Assembly (NCBI GenBank): GCA_945860385.1 | Contig: CAMAQD010000035.1 | Coordinates: 1-23,617, forward strand | Source of the DNA: Flavobacterium psychrophilum | GTDB lineage: Bacteria > Bacteroidota > Bacteroidia > Flavobacteriales > Flavobacteriaceae | Direction of reading: 5' to 3' | DNA length: 23,617 nt | Part shown: piece after piece, positions 1-7,382 of the stretch | How positions within the stretch are numbered: the stretch's first letter is position 1 | How the letters are laid out: every line of letters begins with the position of its first letter | Program-made: the position numbers and the translations under genes | The notes under the pieces: model-generated | What the model was told of the DNA's origin: nothing | Databases searched by the model: none | The model's input: only the letters and a program-made list of their open reading frames with translations

Positions 1-20
1 AAAACGTTACCAGCAAGCCA
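1..20. repeat. End of a cassette-boundary repeat (cut by window edge)
   Basis: The bases ACGTTACCAGCAAGCC here correspond to ACGTTGGCAGCAAGCT at 658-672, which ends the complete boundary repeat downstream. I read it as the right-hand end of an identical kind of repeat lying mostly outside the window. It stands just before a small gene, exactly as the second copy does. Confidence 0.5.
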
Positions 21-37
21 ACAAAACGAAAGAAGAA

Positions 38-514
38 ATGACAAAAATAATATTGACAATAGCTGTTTTGCTTTTTAACTGTTTGACTTTTTCTCAGACG
101 GCAAAAAAAGAAAATTACGCATTGACAATCATAAAAGGAAAAGTTATAAAAGAAAACAAGAAAAGCTTTTTGATAATTCCTACTACTCTTACCAACAATA
201 CTAAAGAAACATTGAAATATTACAGTATGTCTTGTTCTTGGCAAGACTTTTATTCTGTTGATAGTAAAGAATTACTTGTTGATGGACAAGATTGTGACAA
301 AAATATCCCGATAATTTTGACACTTGCACCAGAAGAATCAAAAACAGTAGAAATTAGACTATTAATGAATCGGAAAATTGATGCTTCTGAAATAAAATTC
401 AAAATCGGATTCAACTTAATGAAAGTATCTAGCACTCAAAAAGAATTTGACTTTGACTTCAATGAACAGCAGAAAAAGAGAAACATAATTTGGTCAAACA
501 TAATTTCAAGATAA
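38..514 (+). CDS. Small exported protein of unknown function
   Basis: A 158-residue protein that I do not recognise. The first ~20 residues form a signal peptide (KII, then a hydrophobic run ending in TFSQ), so the mature protein should be periplasmic or outer-surface. The rest is predicted to be mostly beta-strand and contains two cysteines (in SCSW and DCDK) about 30 residues apart that could form a disulfide; the pattern of 'LTNNTKETLKYYSM' and 'LAPEESKTVEIRL' recalls small immunoglobulin-like domains, but this is only an impression. The start has AGAAGAA just upstream. It is the first of two small genes bounded by foldable repeats, so it may be a mobile cassette passenger rather than part of a pathway. 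Confidence 0.7.
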   Translation: MTKIILTIAVLLFNCLTFSQTAKKENYALTIIKGKVIKENKKSFLIIPTTLTNNTKETLKYYSMSCSWQDFYSVDSKELLVDGQDCDKNIPIILTLAPEESKTVEIRLLMNRKIDASEIKFKIGFNLMKVSSTQKEFDFDFNEQQKKRNIIWSNIISR

Positions 515-525
515 ATAAACAAATG

Positions 526-672
526 GCCAGCTGGTATCAGCTACTATAACGGATTTGGGCAATAGGCATAGTGGAGAGTTGGTTTTGTGCTTTAAAGTTC
601 AGTCCTAAACCGAAAAATTAAGGCATACTTTATCCCAAACCCGCTATAGTACCAGAACGTTGGCAGCAAGCT
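526..672. repeat. Foldable attC-like boundary repeat between two small genes
   Basis: An 18-base arm at 542-559 (TACTATAACGGATTTGGG) is complementary to 634-651 (CCCAAACCCGCTATAGTA) with two mismatches, both of the G-T pairing type. Outside it, GCCAGCTGGTATCAG at 526-540 faces CCAGAACGTTGGCAGC at 652-667, which pairs loosely. The ~75-base loop contains GTCCTAAACCGAAAAATTAAGGCAT. Size, two-tier arms and a GTTGGCAGC core at the right end resemble an integron attC site, but the core does not fully match GTTRRRY and no integrase is in view. Confidence 0.6.
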
Positions 673-701
673 ATTAAAAAACTAAATCTAAGAAAGTTAA
701 A

Positions 702-1241
702 ATGATTGAAAAGCAAATTGAACTTATCCGAAAACAAATTGATAAAATTCAACAACCAAATTTTAATCTTGATGCTTGGAAAAGTTCTTCAGTATTAATT
801 CTAGACAGAATTTTTGGAAGTGAATTTCAAGGAATAAAATCTATCGAAAAAATAAAATATAGTAGCGGTGGAATATCGACAGGTAATAGCTCTAGTTTTT
901 GGAGTAATATAGAATCTTGTAAAGTTCAAGGAAAAGAAATTTTAGAAACTTGTATAACTGAACTAGAAACATTTGGTGCTAGAGAAAAAGTTGAAATATC
1001 AAATTCTGGGATTAACATAAACCTAACTCAAAATCAAACTGTAAATATAAATTTTCTAGTTTCTGCACTTGAGGATGAGCTTACAGTTTCGCAAATGAAA
1101 GAAGTAAATCTAATTATGAAAAGTGATGAGAATAGTACTTTAAAGAAAACTAAAATTATAGATAAATTGAAAAGTTTTGGAAGTGATATTGCATCAAACA
1201 TATTAGCAAATATATTAACAAATCCGAGTATTTGGAGTTAA
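702..1241 (+). CDS. Small cytosolic protein of unknown function, possible defence-type adaptor
   Basis: A 179-residue protein without signal peptide or membrane segment. The N-terminal third (W-x5-LILDRIFGSEFQGIKSI at about residues 25-45) resembles the helical segment 'W...lL..iFG..S' that I associate with N-terminal or linker regions of bacterial TIR-type and other effector-associated proteins; that is memory of a pattern, not a search result. The middle carries the strand-like ISNSGININLTQNQTVNIN (about 98-117) and the C terminus is helical (ELTVSQMKEVN... to ILANIL). It lies between two boundary repeats in the same orientation as the gene before it, so it looks like cassette cargo. No function is assigned. 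Confidence 0.65.
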   Translation: MIEKQIELIRKQIDKIQQPNFNLDAWKSSSVLILDRIFGSEFQGIKSIEKIKYSSGGISTGNSSSFWSNIESCKVQGKEILETCITELETFGAREKVEISNSGININLTQNQTVNINFLVSALEDELTVSQMKEVNLIMKSDENSTLKKTKIIDKLKSFGSDIASNILANILTNPSIWS

Positions 1242-1246
1242 TAAAA

Positions 1247-1290
1247 GCCAGCTGCCAACAGCAGTTTGCAAAAATGGCGGGTTTTGGGCT
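1247..1290. repeat. Left half of a third boundary repeat, right half missing
   Basis: GCCAGCTGCCAACAGCAGTT begins a few bases after the stop of the preceding gene, followed by GGCGGGTTTTGGGC; this matches the left side of the repeat at 526-559 in order and spacing. No complementary right arm (CCCAAAACCCGCC...) occurs before the next gene, so the array seems to end in a truncated repeat here. Confidence 0.5.
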
Positions 1291-1320
1291 TAATTTAAAG
1301 TTGATTTTATACCCTCCACT

Positions 1321-1405
1321 GGCGCTCGTTTGTCCACGTTCTCTTGCGTTCGATTGCATCGAGTGCCTACTTAAATTCAAAGACAAATCGTAGCGTTTGC
1401 AACGC
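1321..1405. repeat. Two short hairpins in the gap before the baeRF-like gene
   Basis: GGCGCTCG at 1321-1328 pairs with CGAGTGCC at 1360-1367 (one G-T pair), and GCGTT-TGC-AACGC at 1393-1405 is a perfect small hairpin with the TTGCAA-type apex also seen in the REP-like palindrome at 22985-22999. The stretch 1242-1537 otherwise shows no gene. Confidence 0.35.
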
Positions 1406-1537
1406 GGTTACTAAAAAAAGAATTGATTTTGTTGTCCACAGTAAAGTGCGATTCCATTCTGGCGCACTATCACAATCTTAACCCAAAAAAAAGTATAGGC
1501 TTCTCAAATGGGTTACCTTTATAGAAATATAAAAAAT

Positions 1538-1915
1538 ATGTCAACAAAAAACAAAAAACTGTTCGGTGTTTGGATGGATTCACACAGCGCAACAATCGTA
1601 GGGAATGAAGAAGGTGAAAATGATGAATTTATTATTCTGGGACATGTAAAAAATGACGGGCCAGACAAAAATTCTAATGAGAAAACTTTAAACAATCAAG
1701 AGATTAGTTTAACACTTAAATTCTTTAAAGAAATTGCCAGCAAAATGCCCAATATTGATGAAATTCATATCACGGGAACAGGACAAGTTCAAGAACAATT
1801 TATGAAGTTTCTGGCTGATACGGCGCAATATAAAAATGCAATTTCCACGGAAAGTACTTCTAATAAAATGAGTGATGAAAATCTGATTCTTTTTATAGAG
1901 AAATATTTCAAATAA
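1538..1915 (+). CDS. baeRF / 'translational machinery'-like protein
   Basis: A 125-residue soluble protein. The N-terminal strand FGVWMDSHSATIVG and the C-terminal portion (ITGTGQVQEQFMKFLAD ... ENLILFIEKYF) match the layout of small bacterial proteins related to domain 2 of archaeal/eukaryotic release factor 1 ('AVWIDHREA...', '...GPG.AK.EF..yL...'). In this family such proteins are thought to interact with ribosomes or attachment partners; the exact role is unknown. An in-frame ATG at 1508 exists, but the family normally begins close to the first strand, so I chose ATG 1538 (MSTKNKKLFGVW). It is followed by its own terminator. Confidence 0.65.
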   Translation: MSTKNKKLFGVWMDSHSATIVGNEEGENDEFIILGHVKNDGPDKNSNEKTLNNQEISLTLKFFKEIASKMPNIDEIHITGTGQVQEQFMKFLADTAQYKNAISTESTSNKMSDENLILFIEKYFK

Positions 1916-1937
1916 AAAGCTAGATTTACTATTCAAG

Positions 1938-1970
1938 AAGACCGCAGATGTAAAATTTGCGGTCTTTTTT
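1938..1970 (+). terminator. Rho-independent terminator of the baeRF-like gene
   Basis: AAGACCGCA at 1938-1946 pairs perfectly with TGCGGTCTT at 1958-1966, an 11-base loop lies between, and a run of six T follows immediately. Confidence 0.9.
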
Positions 1971-1977
1971 ATACACT

Positions 1978-2012
1978 AAAACCACATTTAAAAACTATTT
2001 AAATGAGGTTTT
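1978..2012. terminator. Second hairpin, likely terminator for the leftward CoADR-like gene
   Basis: AAAACCACATTTAAA (1978-1992) and TTTAAATGAGGTTTT (1998-2012) form a 14-of-15 bp stem with a 5-base loop. The arms end in A/T runs on both sides, so it can stop transcription in either direction; it lies 22 bp after the stop codon of the leftward gene. Confidence 0.75.
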
Positions 2013-2034
2013 TATTGTTTGAATATGTAGTTTT

Positions 2035-3675
2035 CTAACTATTCACCGGTTTCCAAAGTCCATATCCACCATTCAAATTCACGGAATAAATGTTGTGGTT
2101 TCTCAAGATGCGTTGTGCCAAATAGCCTCTTAAACCAATCTGACAGTAAATCACATACTTCTTGTTTTTGTCAAAGAAATCCAGGTTGTCCCTCAAAGTA
2201 TCCACATCCATATTAATGGCATTGGGAATCGCACCGTTTTCAAATTCGGTCTTGGTTCTAACGTCAATCAGAGTCGCTTTTTCAGTCAAAAGATAGTCGT
2301 CCAATTGGTCGTAATTGATGAAACGTACATCGTCGTTCAGCATATTTTCGGCTACATAACCCAAAATGTTCACAGGATCTTTGGCAGAATTATAGGGTGG
2401 AGCATAGGCTATTTCTATTTCTTGTAAATCATAAATAGTCAAATTTCCTTTGATTGCCGTAGCAATCACATCAATTCGTTTATCAACACCTTCTTGTCCT
2501 AAAGCTTGTGCACCATAAATGGTTCCGTCTTCGCCAAAATTCATTTTCAAAACAATATTTGTGGCTCCAGGATAATAACTGGCGTGATTGGCTCGAGTTA
2601 CGGTCACAGTGCGGTAGGGAATAGCGTAACGTTTCAATAATTTTTCGTTGAGTCCGGTAGCGGCAACTGTCAAATCGAAGAACTTGATAATCGAAGTTCC
2701 CAAAGTTCCTTTATACGAAATTTTATTTCCTCTGGTAATATTATCGGCCACAATTCGACCTTGACGATTAGCAGGCCAAGCCAATGGAATCAGTACCTTA
2801 GCTTGATTGATGTAATGCGAAACTTCGACAGCATCGCCCACAGCATAAATATACGGGTCTGAGGTTTGCATAAATTCGTTGACAGCAATTCCGCCCGTAA
2901 CACCTAATTCCAATCCTGCGGCTTTCGCCAATGCGTTTTCAGGCTTCACGCCAATGGCAAAAATGACAGCATCAGCCAGAATGGTTTTGCCATTATTTAA
3001 TTTTAATTCGATTTCGCTGCCTTTGTCTTCGAAAGCTTCGACACCAGTATTGATTAGAATATTCAGGTTTTTGGCAACAGCGTGATGCTGTACCATTTTG
3101 GCAAACTCATAATCCACAGGAGCCATAACTTGGTTTCCCAATTCGATAACAGTTACATTTAATTCTTTTTCAACCAAATTTTCAGCGACTTCCAATCCAA
3201 TGAAACCACCACCAACAACAGCAATGTTTTTCAAACCTTTGGTTTTAGCAATGATTCTGTCCATATCGGCTACATTGCGAAGGGTCATTATTTTATCGGA
3301 ATCGATTCCCGGAATACCAGGTCGGAAAGGTTCTGCGCCAGGAGATAATAATAATGTATCGTAAGATTCGTTATAAATATCTTTGGTAATTGTATTTCGA
3401 ATTTCAACTGTTTTTGCTTCTTTGTTGATTTTCACCACTTCGTTAAAAATACGAACATCCAAATTGAATCTTGTTTTTAATGAAGTGGGAGTATGCAACA
3501 ATAACTTAGAACGTTCGGCAATTACTCCGCCAATATGATAGGGAAGGCCACAATTGGCAAAACTGACATGTTCGCCTTTTTCAAAAATAATGATTTCATT
3601 TTCTTCGCTCAGTCTTCTTAATCTTGCTGCTGCAGTTGCACCGCCGGCAACTCCTCCTATTATTAGTATTTTCAT
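2035..3675 (-). CDS. CoA-disulfide/persulfide reductase-like flavoenzyme with rhodanese tail
   Basis: A 546-residue FAD/NAD(P)H oxidoreductase fused to a rhodanese, the CoADR-RHD arrangement. The N-terminal FAD fold starts MKILIIGGVAGGATAA; the active-site cysteine is Cys42 in FANCGLPY, as in CoA disulfide reductases that use one cysteine. The NAD(P)H fold shows VVGGGFIGLEVAENL (about 150-165); AVGDAVEV marks the second FAD contact. The last ~95 residues are a rhodanese with catalytic Cys511 (CQIGLR). Family members reduce CoA disulfide, CoA persulfide or polysulfide. The open frame extends 28 codons further upstream, but the FAD motif directly follows Met at 3675 and the proposed promoter (3707-3714) would cut the extension. 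Divergent from the Crp regulator; preceded by a Crp-type operator. Confidence 0.9.
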   Translation of the reverse strand: MKILIIGGVAGGATAAARLRRLSEENEIIIFEKGEHVSFANCGLPYHIGGVIAERSKLLLHTPTSLKTRFNLDVRIFNEVVKINKEAKTVEIRNTITKDIYNESYDTLLLSPGAEPFRPGIPGIDSDKIMTLRNVADMDRIIAKTKGLKNIAVVGGGFIGLEVAENLVEKELNVTVIELGNQVMAPVDYEFAKMVQHHAVAKNLNILINTGVEAFEDKGSEIELKLNNGKTILADAVIFAIGVKPENALAKAAGLELGVTGGIAVNEFMQTSDPYIYAVGDAVEVSHYINQAKVLIPLAWPANRQGRIVADNITRGNKISYKGTLGTSIIKFFDLTVAATGLNEKLLKRYAIPYRTVTVTRANHASYYPGATNIVLKMNFGEDGTIYGAQALGQEGVDKRIDVIATAIKGNLTIYDLQEIEIAYAPPYNSAKDPVNILGYVAENMLNDDVRFINYDQLDDYLLTEKATLIDVRTKTEFENGAIPNAINMDVDTLRDNLDFFDKNKKYVIYCQIGLRGYLAQRILRNHNIYSVNLNGGYGLWKPVNS

Positions 3676-3706
3676 CTTTAGAAAAGTATTTGTATTTTTA
3701 ATGAAG

Positions 3707-3750
3707 CAAATTTCCGAAAAATGTTCCTTGCTATTTGTAGCTTTTGTTAC
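3707..3750 (-). promoter_or_regulatory. Crp-type operator and promoter for the CoADR-like gene
   Basis: Read on the minus strand, GTAAC-AAAA-GCTAC (3750-3737) is a one-mismatch copy of the GTAAC-N4-GTTAC palindrome found at 4526 and 9302. The -7 element GAAATTTG (3714-3707; TAnnTTTG with one mismatch) starts 29.5 bp downstream of the operator centre, the same distance as at the other two sites. The regulator itself, transcribed the other way from 3895, could be co-controlled from here. Confidence 0.65.
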
Positions 3751-3894
3751 ATAAACCAAAATGATTTCAAATAAAATGCTAAAATCAACAAAAGGGCTTA
3801 AATACTAAACGATTAGTTAAAGTGTTTGCTGTTTCTGTTTTTTAAATGGAAATTTTTAGCGAAATTTACGTCCAAATAAAATTCTAAACCACTA

Positions 3895-4524
3895 ATGAAA
3901 GAATTACTCAAAAACACTTACGGATATCTTTTTGAAGATAAATTGATAGAGGAAATTGTTGAATCATCTTTACTCAGAGATTTTAAAGAAGGGGATATTC
4001 TAATTGATTTTGGTGATTCGATAAGAAAAATGCCATTACTGATTTCCGGAGCGATTAAGATATTGCGTGAGGATTTTGATGAAGGAGAATTGTTATTGTA
4101 TTTTATCGAAAAAGGCGATACTTGCGCCATGACAATGGCCTGTTGTTTGGGCGAAACCAAAAGCGAAATAAGAGCGGTTGCCGAAACCAAAGGACAGTTA
4201 ATTATGATTCCGGTTAGCAAAATGGAGGAGTGGTTAGGGAAATACAAAAGCTGGAGAAACTATGTTTTTAATAGTTATAATAATCGTTTAAAAGAAATGC
4301 TTTCAGCTATTGATAATCTGGCATTTATGAATATGGACGAACGGTTATTAAATTACCTGAATGACAAATCTAAAGTGGTCAAATCCAATGAAATTCATTC
4401 GACCCATCAAGAAATTGCCTATGACTTACACACTTCCAGAGTTGTAGTTTCACGCTTGCTGAAAGCCTTGGAAAACAAAGGGAATATAAGCTTAAAAAGA
4501 TCTTCGATTGTATTACTGAAATGA
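3895..4524 (+). CDS. Crp/Fnr-family transcription regulator
   Basis: A 209-residue cytosolic regulator: cyclic-nucleotide-binding-like beta barrel (about residues 1-115), dimer helix (about 118-145) and a C-terminal winged helix-turn-helix (about 169-196, HQEIAYDLHTSRVVVSRLLK). The barrel lacks the classic cAMP phosphate cassette with its RS residues, so cAMP is unlikely to be the ligand. It carries Cys77, Cys83 and Cys84 (C-x5-CC in TCAMTMACCLG), and no Fnr-type N-terminal cysteine cluster. Its position between a CoADR-like enzyme and a persulfide-oxidation operon, both with a matching palindrome upstream, makes it the likely binder of GTAAC-N4-GTTAC. Sensing of sulfide/persulfide through the cysteines is my inference. 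Confidence 0.92.
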   Translation: MKELLKNTYGYLFEDKLIEEIVESSLLRDFKEGDILIDFGDSIRKMPLLISGAIKILREDFDEGELLLYFIEKGDTCAMTMACCLGETKSEIRAVAETKGQLIMIPVSKMEEWLGKYKSWRNYVFNSYNNRLKEMLSAIDNLAFMNMDERLLNYLNDKSKVVKSNEIHSTHQEIAYDLHTSRVVVSRLLKALENKGNISLKRSSIVLLK

Positions 4525-4525
4525 A

Positions 4526-4569
4526 GTAACATTTGTTACATAATTAAGATATTTTATATACTATTTTTG
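4526..4569 (+). promoter_or_regulatory. Crp-type operator and promoter of the TauE-persulfide dioxygenase operon
   Basis: The perfect palindrome GTAAC-ATTT-GTTAC (4526-4539) starts two bases after the regulator's stop codon. The Bacteroidota -7 element TATTTTTG (4562-4569, exact TAnnTTTG) begins 29.5 bp after the operator centre, which puts the operator near -41 from the expected start, where class-II Crp/Fnr activators bind. No well-spaced -33 TTG is evident, which fits an activator-dependent promoter. Confidence 0.8.
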
Positions 4570-4588
4570 TCTTGATAAAATTTAGTAA

Positions 4589-5392
4589 ATGGAAATATCT
4601 CAATTATTAGGATACATTTTAGCGGTTTTTGTAGGGATGACTCTTGGAATGTTGGGAAGTGGCGGCTCCATTCTTTCGGTTCCTATTTTGGTTTATGTGA
4701 TGGGTATAGAACCTACATTGGCCACAGCCTATTCTTTATTTGTAATTGGCACAACCTCATTAGTTGGCGGAATTCATAAGGCCAAACAAAAATTAGTCGA
4801 TATCAATAAGGTTATTTTATTTGGTATTCCTGCTATTATTTCAGTCTTTATTACTCGTAAAATGCTCGTTCCCAAAATTCCTGATGTGATTTTTTCGACT
4901 GCTACTTTCACTTTGACAAAATCGATCTTGATAATGGTATTTTTTGCCTTCGTAATGATTTTTGCCTCGGTTCGAATGATAAAACCTTTGAAAGAAAAAA
5001 TAGTGGTCGAGGACGTACAACTCAATTATTTCAAAATAGCCCTAATGGGAATTCTTATTGGGCTTGTTTCAGGATTTGTAGGAGCAGGAGGAGGCTTTTT
5101 GATTGTTCCAACATTACTATTTTTTGCCAAAACACCAATGAAAATGGCTGTTGGAACCTCACTTTTTATTGTTTCAGCGCAATCCTTAATTGGTTTTACA
5201 GGCGATATTATGAGTGACCAAGTTATCGATTGGAAGTTGCTGGAATACTTTACTTTAGCCTCAATAATTGGAATCTTTATTGGGAATTTTATTTCTAAAA
5301 AGGTAGAAGACGATAAACTCAAAACTAGTTTTGGTTGGTTTGTTCTTGCTATGGGAATTTACATCATCATTCGAGAGCTTTTCTTATCATAA
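4589..5392 (+). CDS. TauE/SafE-family sulfite/sulfur-compound exporter
   Basis: A 267-residue inner-membrane protein with about eight hydrophobic segments in two homologous halves. The glycine-rich repeats GMLGSGGSILSVPIL (about residues 20-34) and GFVGAGGGFLIVPTLL (about 160-175) are the family signature at the start of each half. TauE/SafE proteins move sulfite, sulfoacetate or related anions. First gene of the operon under the Crp-type operator; being directly upstream of a persulfide dioxygenase (which produces sulfite), its likely job is exporting sulfite. Full length for the family. Confidence 0.92.
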   Translation: MEISQLLGYILAVFVGMTLGMLGSGGSILSVPILVYVMGIEPTLATAYSLFVIGTTSLVGGIHKAKQKLVDINKVILFGIPAIISVFITRKMLVPKIPDVIFSTATFTLTKSILIMVFFAFVMIFASVRMIKPLKEKIVVEDVQLNYFKIALMGILIGLVSGFVGAGGGFLIVPTLLFFAKTPMKMAVGTSLFIVSAQSLIGFTGDIMSDQVIDWKLLEYFTLASIIGIFIGNFISKKVEDDKLKTSFGWFVLAMGIYIIIRELFLS

Positions 5393-5471
5393 TAATTTCC
5401 TAAAATGTGGCAAAATGAAAAGAAATCGATTAAAAAATAAATAAATTTACAATATAAAAACACTTTGAAAA

Positions 5472-6878
5472 ATGAAAATTAAACAAATTTATACCGGTTG
5501 TTTGGCTCAAGGTGCATACTATATAGAAAGTAAAGGAGAAGTAGCTATTATTGATCCATTACGAGAAGTGCAACCCTATATTGATAAAGCCAATAAAAAT
5601 AACGCAAAAATAAAGTACATTTTTGAAACTCATTTTCACGCTGATTTTGTAAGTGGCCACGTTACTTTAGCCGAAAAAACTGGCGCTCCGATCATTTTTG
5701 GACCAACCGCCAATCCTAGTTTTGAAGCTCATATTGCCAAAGATGGCGAAGTTTTTCGCTTGGGAGAAATCACCATAACCGTTTTGCATACACCCGGTCA
5801 TACCTTAGAAAGTGTGTGCTATCTTCTGAAAGACAAAAACGGAAAAGATTATGCACTTTTTAGTGGTGATACCTTGTTTTTGGGAGATGTGGGTCGTCCG
5901 GATCTAGCTCAAAAAGCAGCGGATATGACTCAGGAACAATTGGCTGGAATTTTATATGATAGTTTGAGAAACAAGGTAATGACTTTGGCAGATGATGTCA
6001 TTGTTTATCCTGCTCACGGTGCCGGAAGCGCTTGTGGTAAAAATTTAAGCAAAGAAACTATTGGTTCAATTGGTGACCAAAAGAAAACCAATTATGCGCT
6101 TCGTGCCAATATGACCAAGGAAGAATTTATCAAGGAAGTTACGGATGGTTTATTGCCGCCGCCTTCTTATTTTCCGATGAATGTGAAACTCAACAAAGAA
6201 GGATATGAAAATGTGGAAGACATTATTAGCGAAGCCATTGCTTATGATGCAGAAACTTTTGAATTAGTTGCCAATAAAATCGATACCGTTATTCTTGATG
6301 TCAGACACCAAGATGATTATTCCAAAGGACATATTCCACAGTCTATTTTTATTGGAATTGACGGCGATTTCGCGCCTTGGGTTGGTGCTTTAATTCCCGA
6401 TATCAAACAACCAATTCTCTTGGTAACTCCCTTAGGAAGAGAGGAAGAAAGCATTACACGTTTGGCTAGAGTAGGCTATGACAATACTTTGGGCTACTTG
6501 AAAGGCGGATTTGAAACCTGGAAAAATGCAGGATTAGAATACGATACCGTAAATTGGGTTACTGCCAATAGTTTAGAAGAATTAATGGAAGAAAATGTTC
6601 CTGTTTTTGATGTCAGAAAAGAGGGAGAATTTACCGCTGAGCATGTCGAAGGAGCTCATTCCACTCCTTTGGATTTTATCAATGATCATATTGCCGAATT
6701 TCCAAAAGAAGAAGAATTTTACGTTCATTGTGCTGGAGGATATCGTTCCGTGATTGCTGCTTCCATACTAAAAGCAAGAGGATATCATAACATCGTAAAT
6801 GTTTTAGGTGGATTTGCCTCTATCAAAAAAACAACAATAAAAACCACTAATTATGTATGTCCATCAACATTAAAATAA
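5472..6878 (+). CDS. CstB-like persulfide dioxygenase-rhodanese fusion
   Basis: A 468-residue cytosolic enzyme. Residues 1-~240 are a metallo-beta-lactamase fold with THFHADFVSGH (His54, His56, Asp58), HTPGHT (His110), SGDT (Asp133) and YPAHG (His182); the usual fourth histidine of HxHxDH is Phe59, as expected for persulfide dioxygenases that use a single iron held by two His and one Asp. Residues ~270-355 form a rhodanese-like domain without catalytic cysteine (VTPLGRE in the active loop); residues ~370-455 form an active-type rhodanese with Cys420 (CAGGYRS). This order is that of staphylococcal CstB, which oxidises persulfide to thiosulfate/sulfite. The 79-bp gap from the exporter gene has no clear terminator. 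Confidence 0.92.
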   Translation: MKIKQIYTGCLAQGAYYIESKGEVAIIDPLREVQPYIDKANKNNAKIKYIFETHFHADFVSGHVTLAEKTGAPIIFGPTANPSFEAHIAKDGEVFRLGEITITVLHTPGHTLESVCYLLKDKNGKDYALFSGDTLFLGDVGRPDLAQKAADMTQEQLAGILYDSLRNKVMTLADDVIVYPAHGAGSACGKNLSKETIGSIGDQKKTNYALRANMTKEEFIKEVTDGLLPPPSYFPMNVKLNKEGYENVEDIISEAIAYDAETFELVANKIDTVILDVRHQDDYSKGHIPQSIFIGIDGDFAPWVGALIPDIKQPILLVTPLGREEESITRLARVGYDNTLGYLKGGFETWKNAGLEYDTVNWVTANSLEELMEENVPVFDVRKEGEFTAEHVEGAHSTPLDFINDHIAEFPKEEEFYVHCAGGYRSVIAASILKARGYHNIVNVLGGFASIKKTTIKTTNYVCPSTLK

Positions 6879-6879
6879 A

Positions 6880-7083
6880 ATGAAAAATTTACTTTTTACA
6901 AATTGGCATACAATGCGATGGGTGAGATTGGCTTTTTCACTGTTTTTATTTGTGCAGGCTTACACTACTCGCGAATGGTTTTTTATCGCTTTTGGTTTAT
7001 TCTTTTTATTTCAAGCTGTTTTTAATTTAGGCTGTGGGCCAAATGGTTGCGCAGTCCCAAACAATAAATATTCAAAAAAATGA
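6880..7083 (+). CDS. Mini membrane protein with C-terminal CX4C motif (YgaP/DUF2892-like)
   Basis: A 67-residue protein with two membrane helices (about residues 14-29 and 33-50) followed by GCGPNGCAVP, i.e. Cys52 and Cys57. It starts one base after the dioxygenase stop codon and its own stop overlaps the thioredoxin start (ATGA), so the three are translated together. Small proteins of this type are found with rhodaneses and thioredoxins in Bacteroidota; function unknown. The paired cysteines next to the membrane invite a role in accepting or passing sulfane sulfur or electrons, which is inference. Confidence 0.8.
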   Translation: MKNLLFTNWHTMRWVRLAFSLFLFVQAYTTREWFFIAFGLFFLFQAVFNLGCGPNGCAVPNNKYSKK

Positions 7084-7382
7084 GCACAAATTTTGATTCT
7101 ATTATAAATTCAGAAAAACCAGTTCTAATTGATTTTTTCGCTACTTGGTGTGGTCCCTGCAAAACGCTGGCACCCATTTTAAAACAGGTAAAAGACAATC
7201 TTGGAGAAAGAATTACCATTTTAAAAATTGATGTAGACAAAAACCAAGAATTGGCCTCGAAATATCAGGTTCGTGGGGTTCCTACAATGGTTTTGTTTCA
7301 AAACGGAAAACTATTGTGGCGCGAATCAGGTGTTTTGTCTCAGGACGAGATAATAAAAACAATTCTGGAAAAAAGTAATTAA
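7080..7382 (+). CDS. trxA: Thioredoxin
   Basis: A 100-residue cytosolic thioredoxin of normal length. The active site is WCGPC (Cys24, Cys27) within FFATWCGPCKTL; GVPTM carries the conserved cis-proline. It reduces disulfides and can release persulfide from rhodanese or other carriers as H2S. Its start overlaps the preceding mini membrane gene by 4 bases, and its stop overlaps the next start by 1 base (TAATG). Sitting between two CX4C membrane proteins and after a rhodanese fusion suggests a dedicated partner in persulfide turnover rather than the housekeeping thioredoxin; the symbol refers to the family. Confidence 0.93.
   Translation: MSTNFDSIINSEKPVLIDFFATWCGPCKTLAPILKQVKDNLGERITILKIDVDKNQELASKYQVRGVPTMVLFQNGKLLWRESGVLSQDEIIKTILEKSN

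Noticed and set aside
1156..1386. 76-codon minus-strand frame across the third boundary repeat
   Set aside because: It reads through repeat DNA and the antisense of the preceding gene end.
3676..3759. N-terminal extension of the CoADR-like protein
   Set aside because: The FAD motif begins at the Met at 3675; the extra 28 codons cover the proposed promoter and operator.
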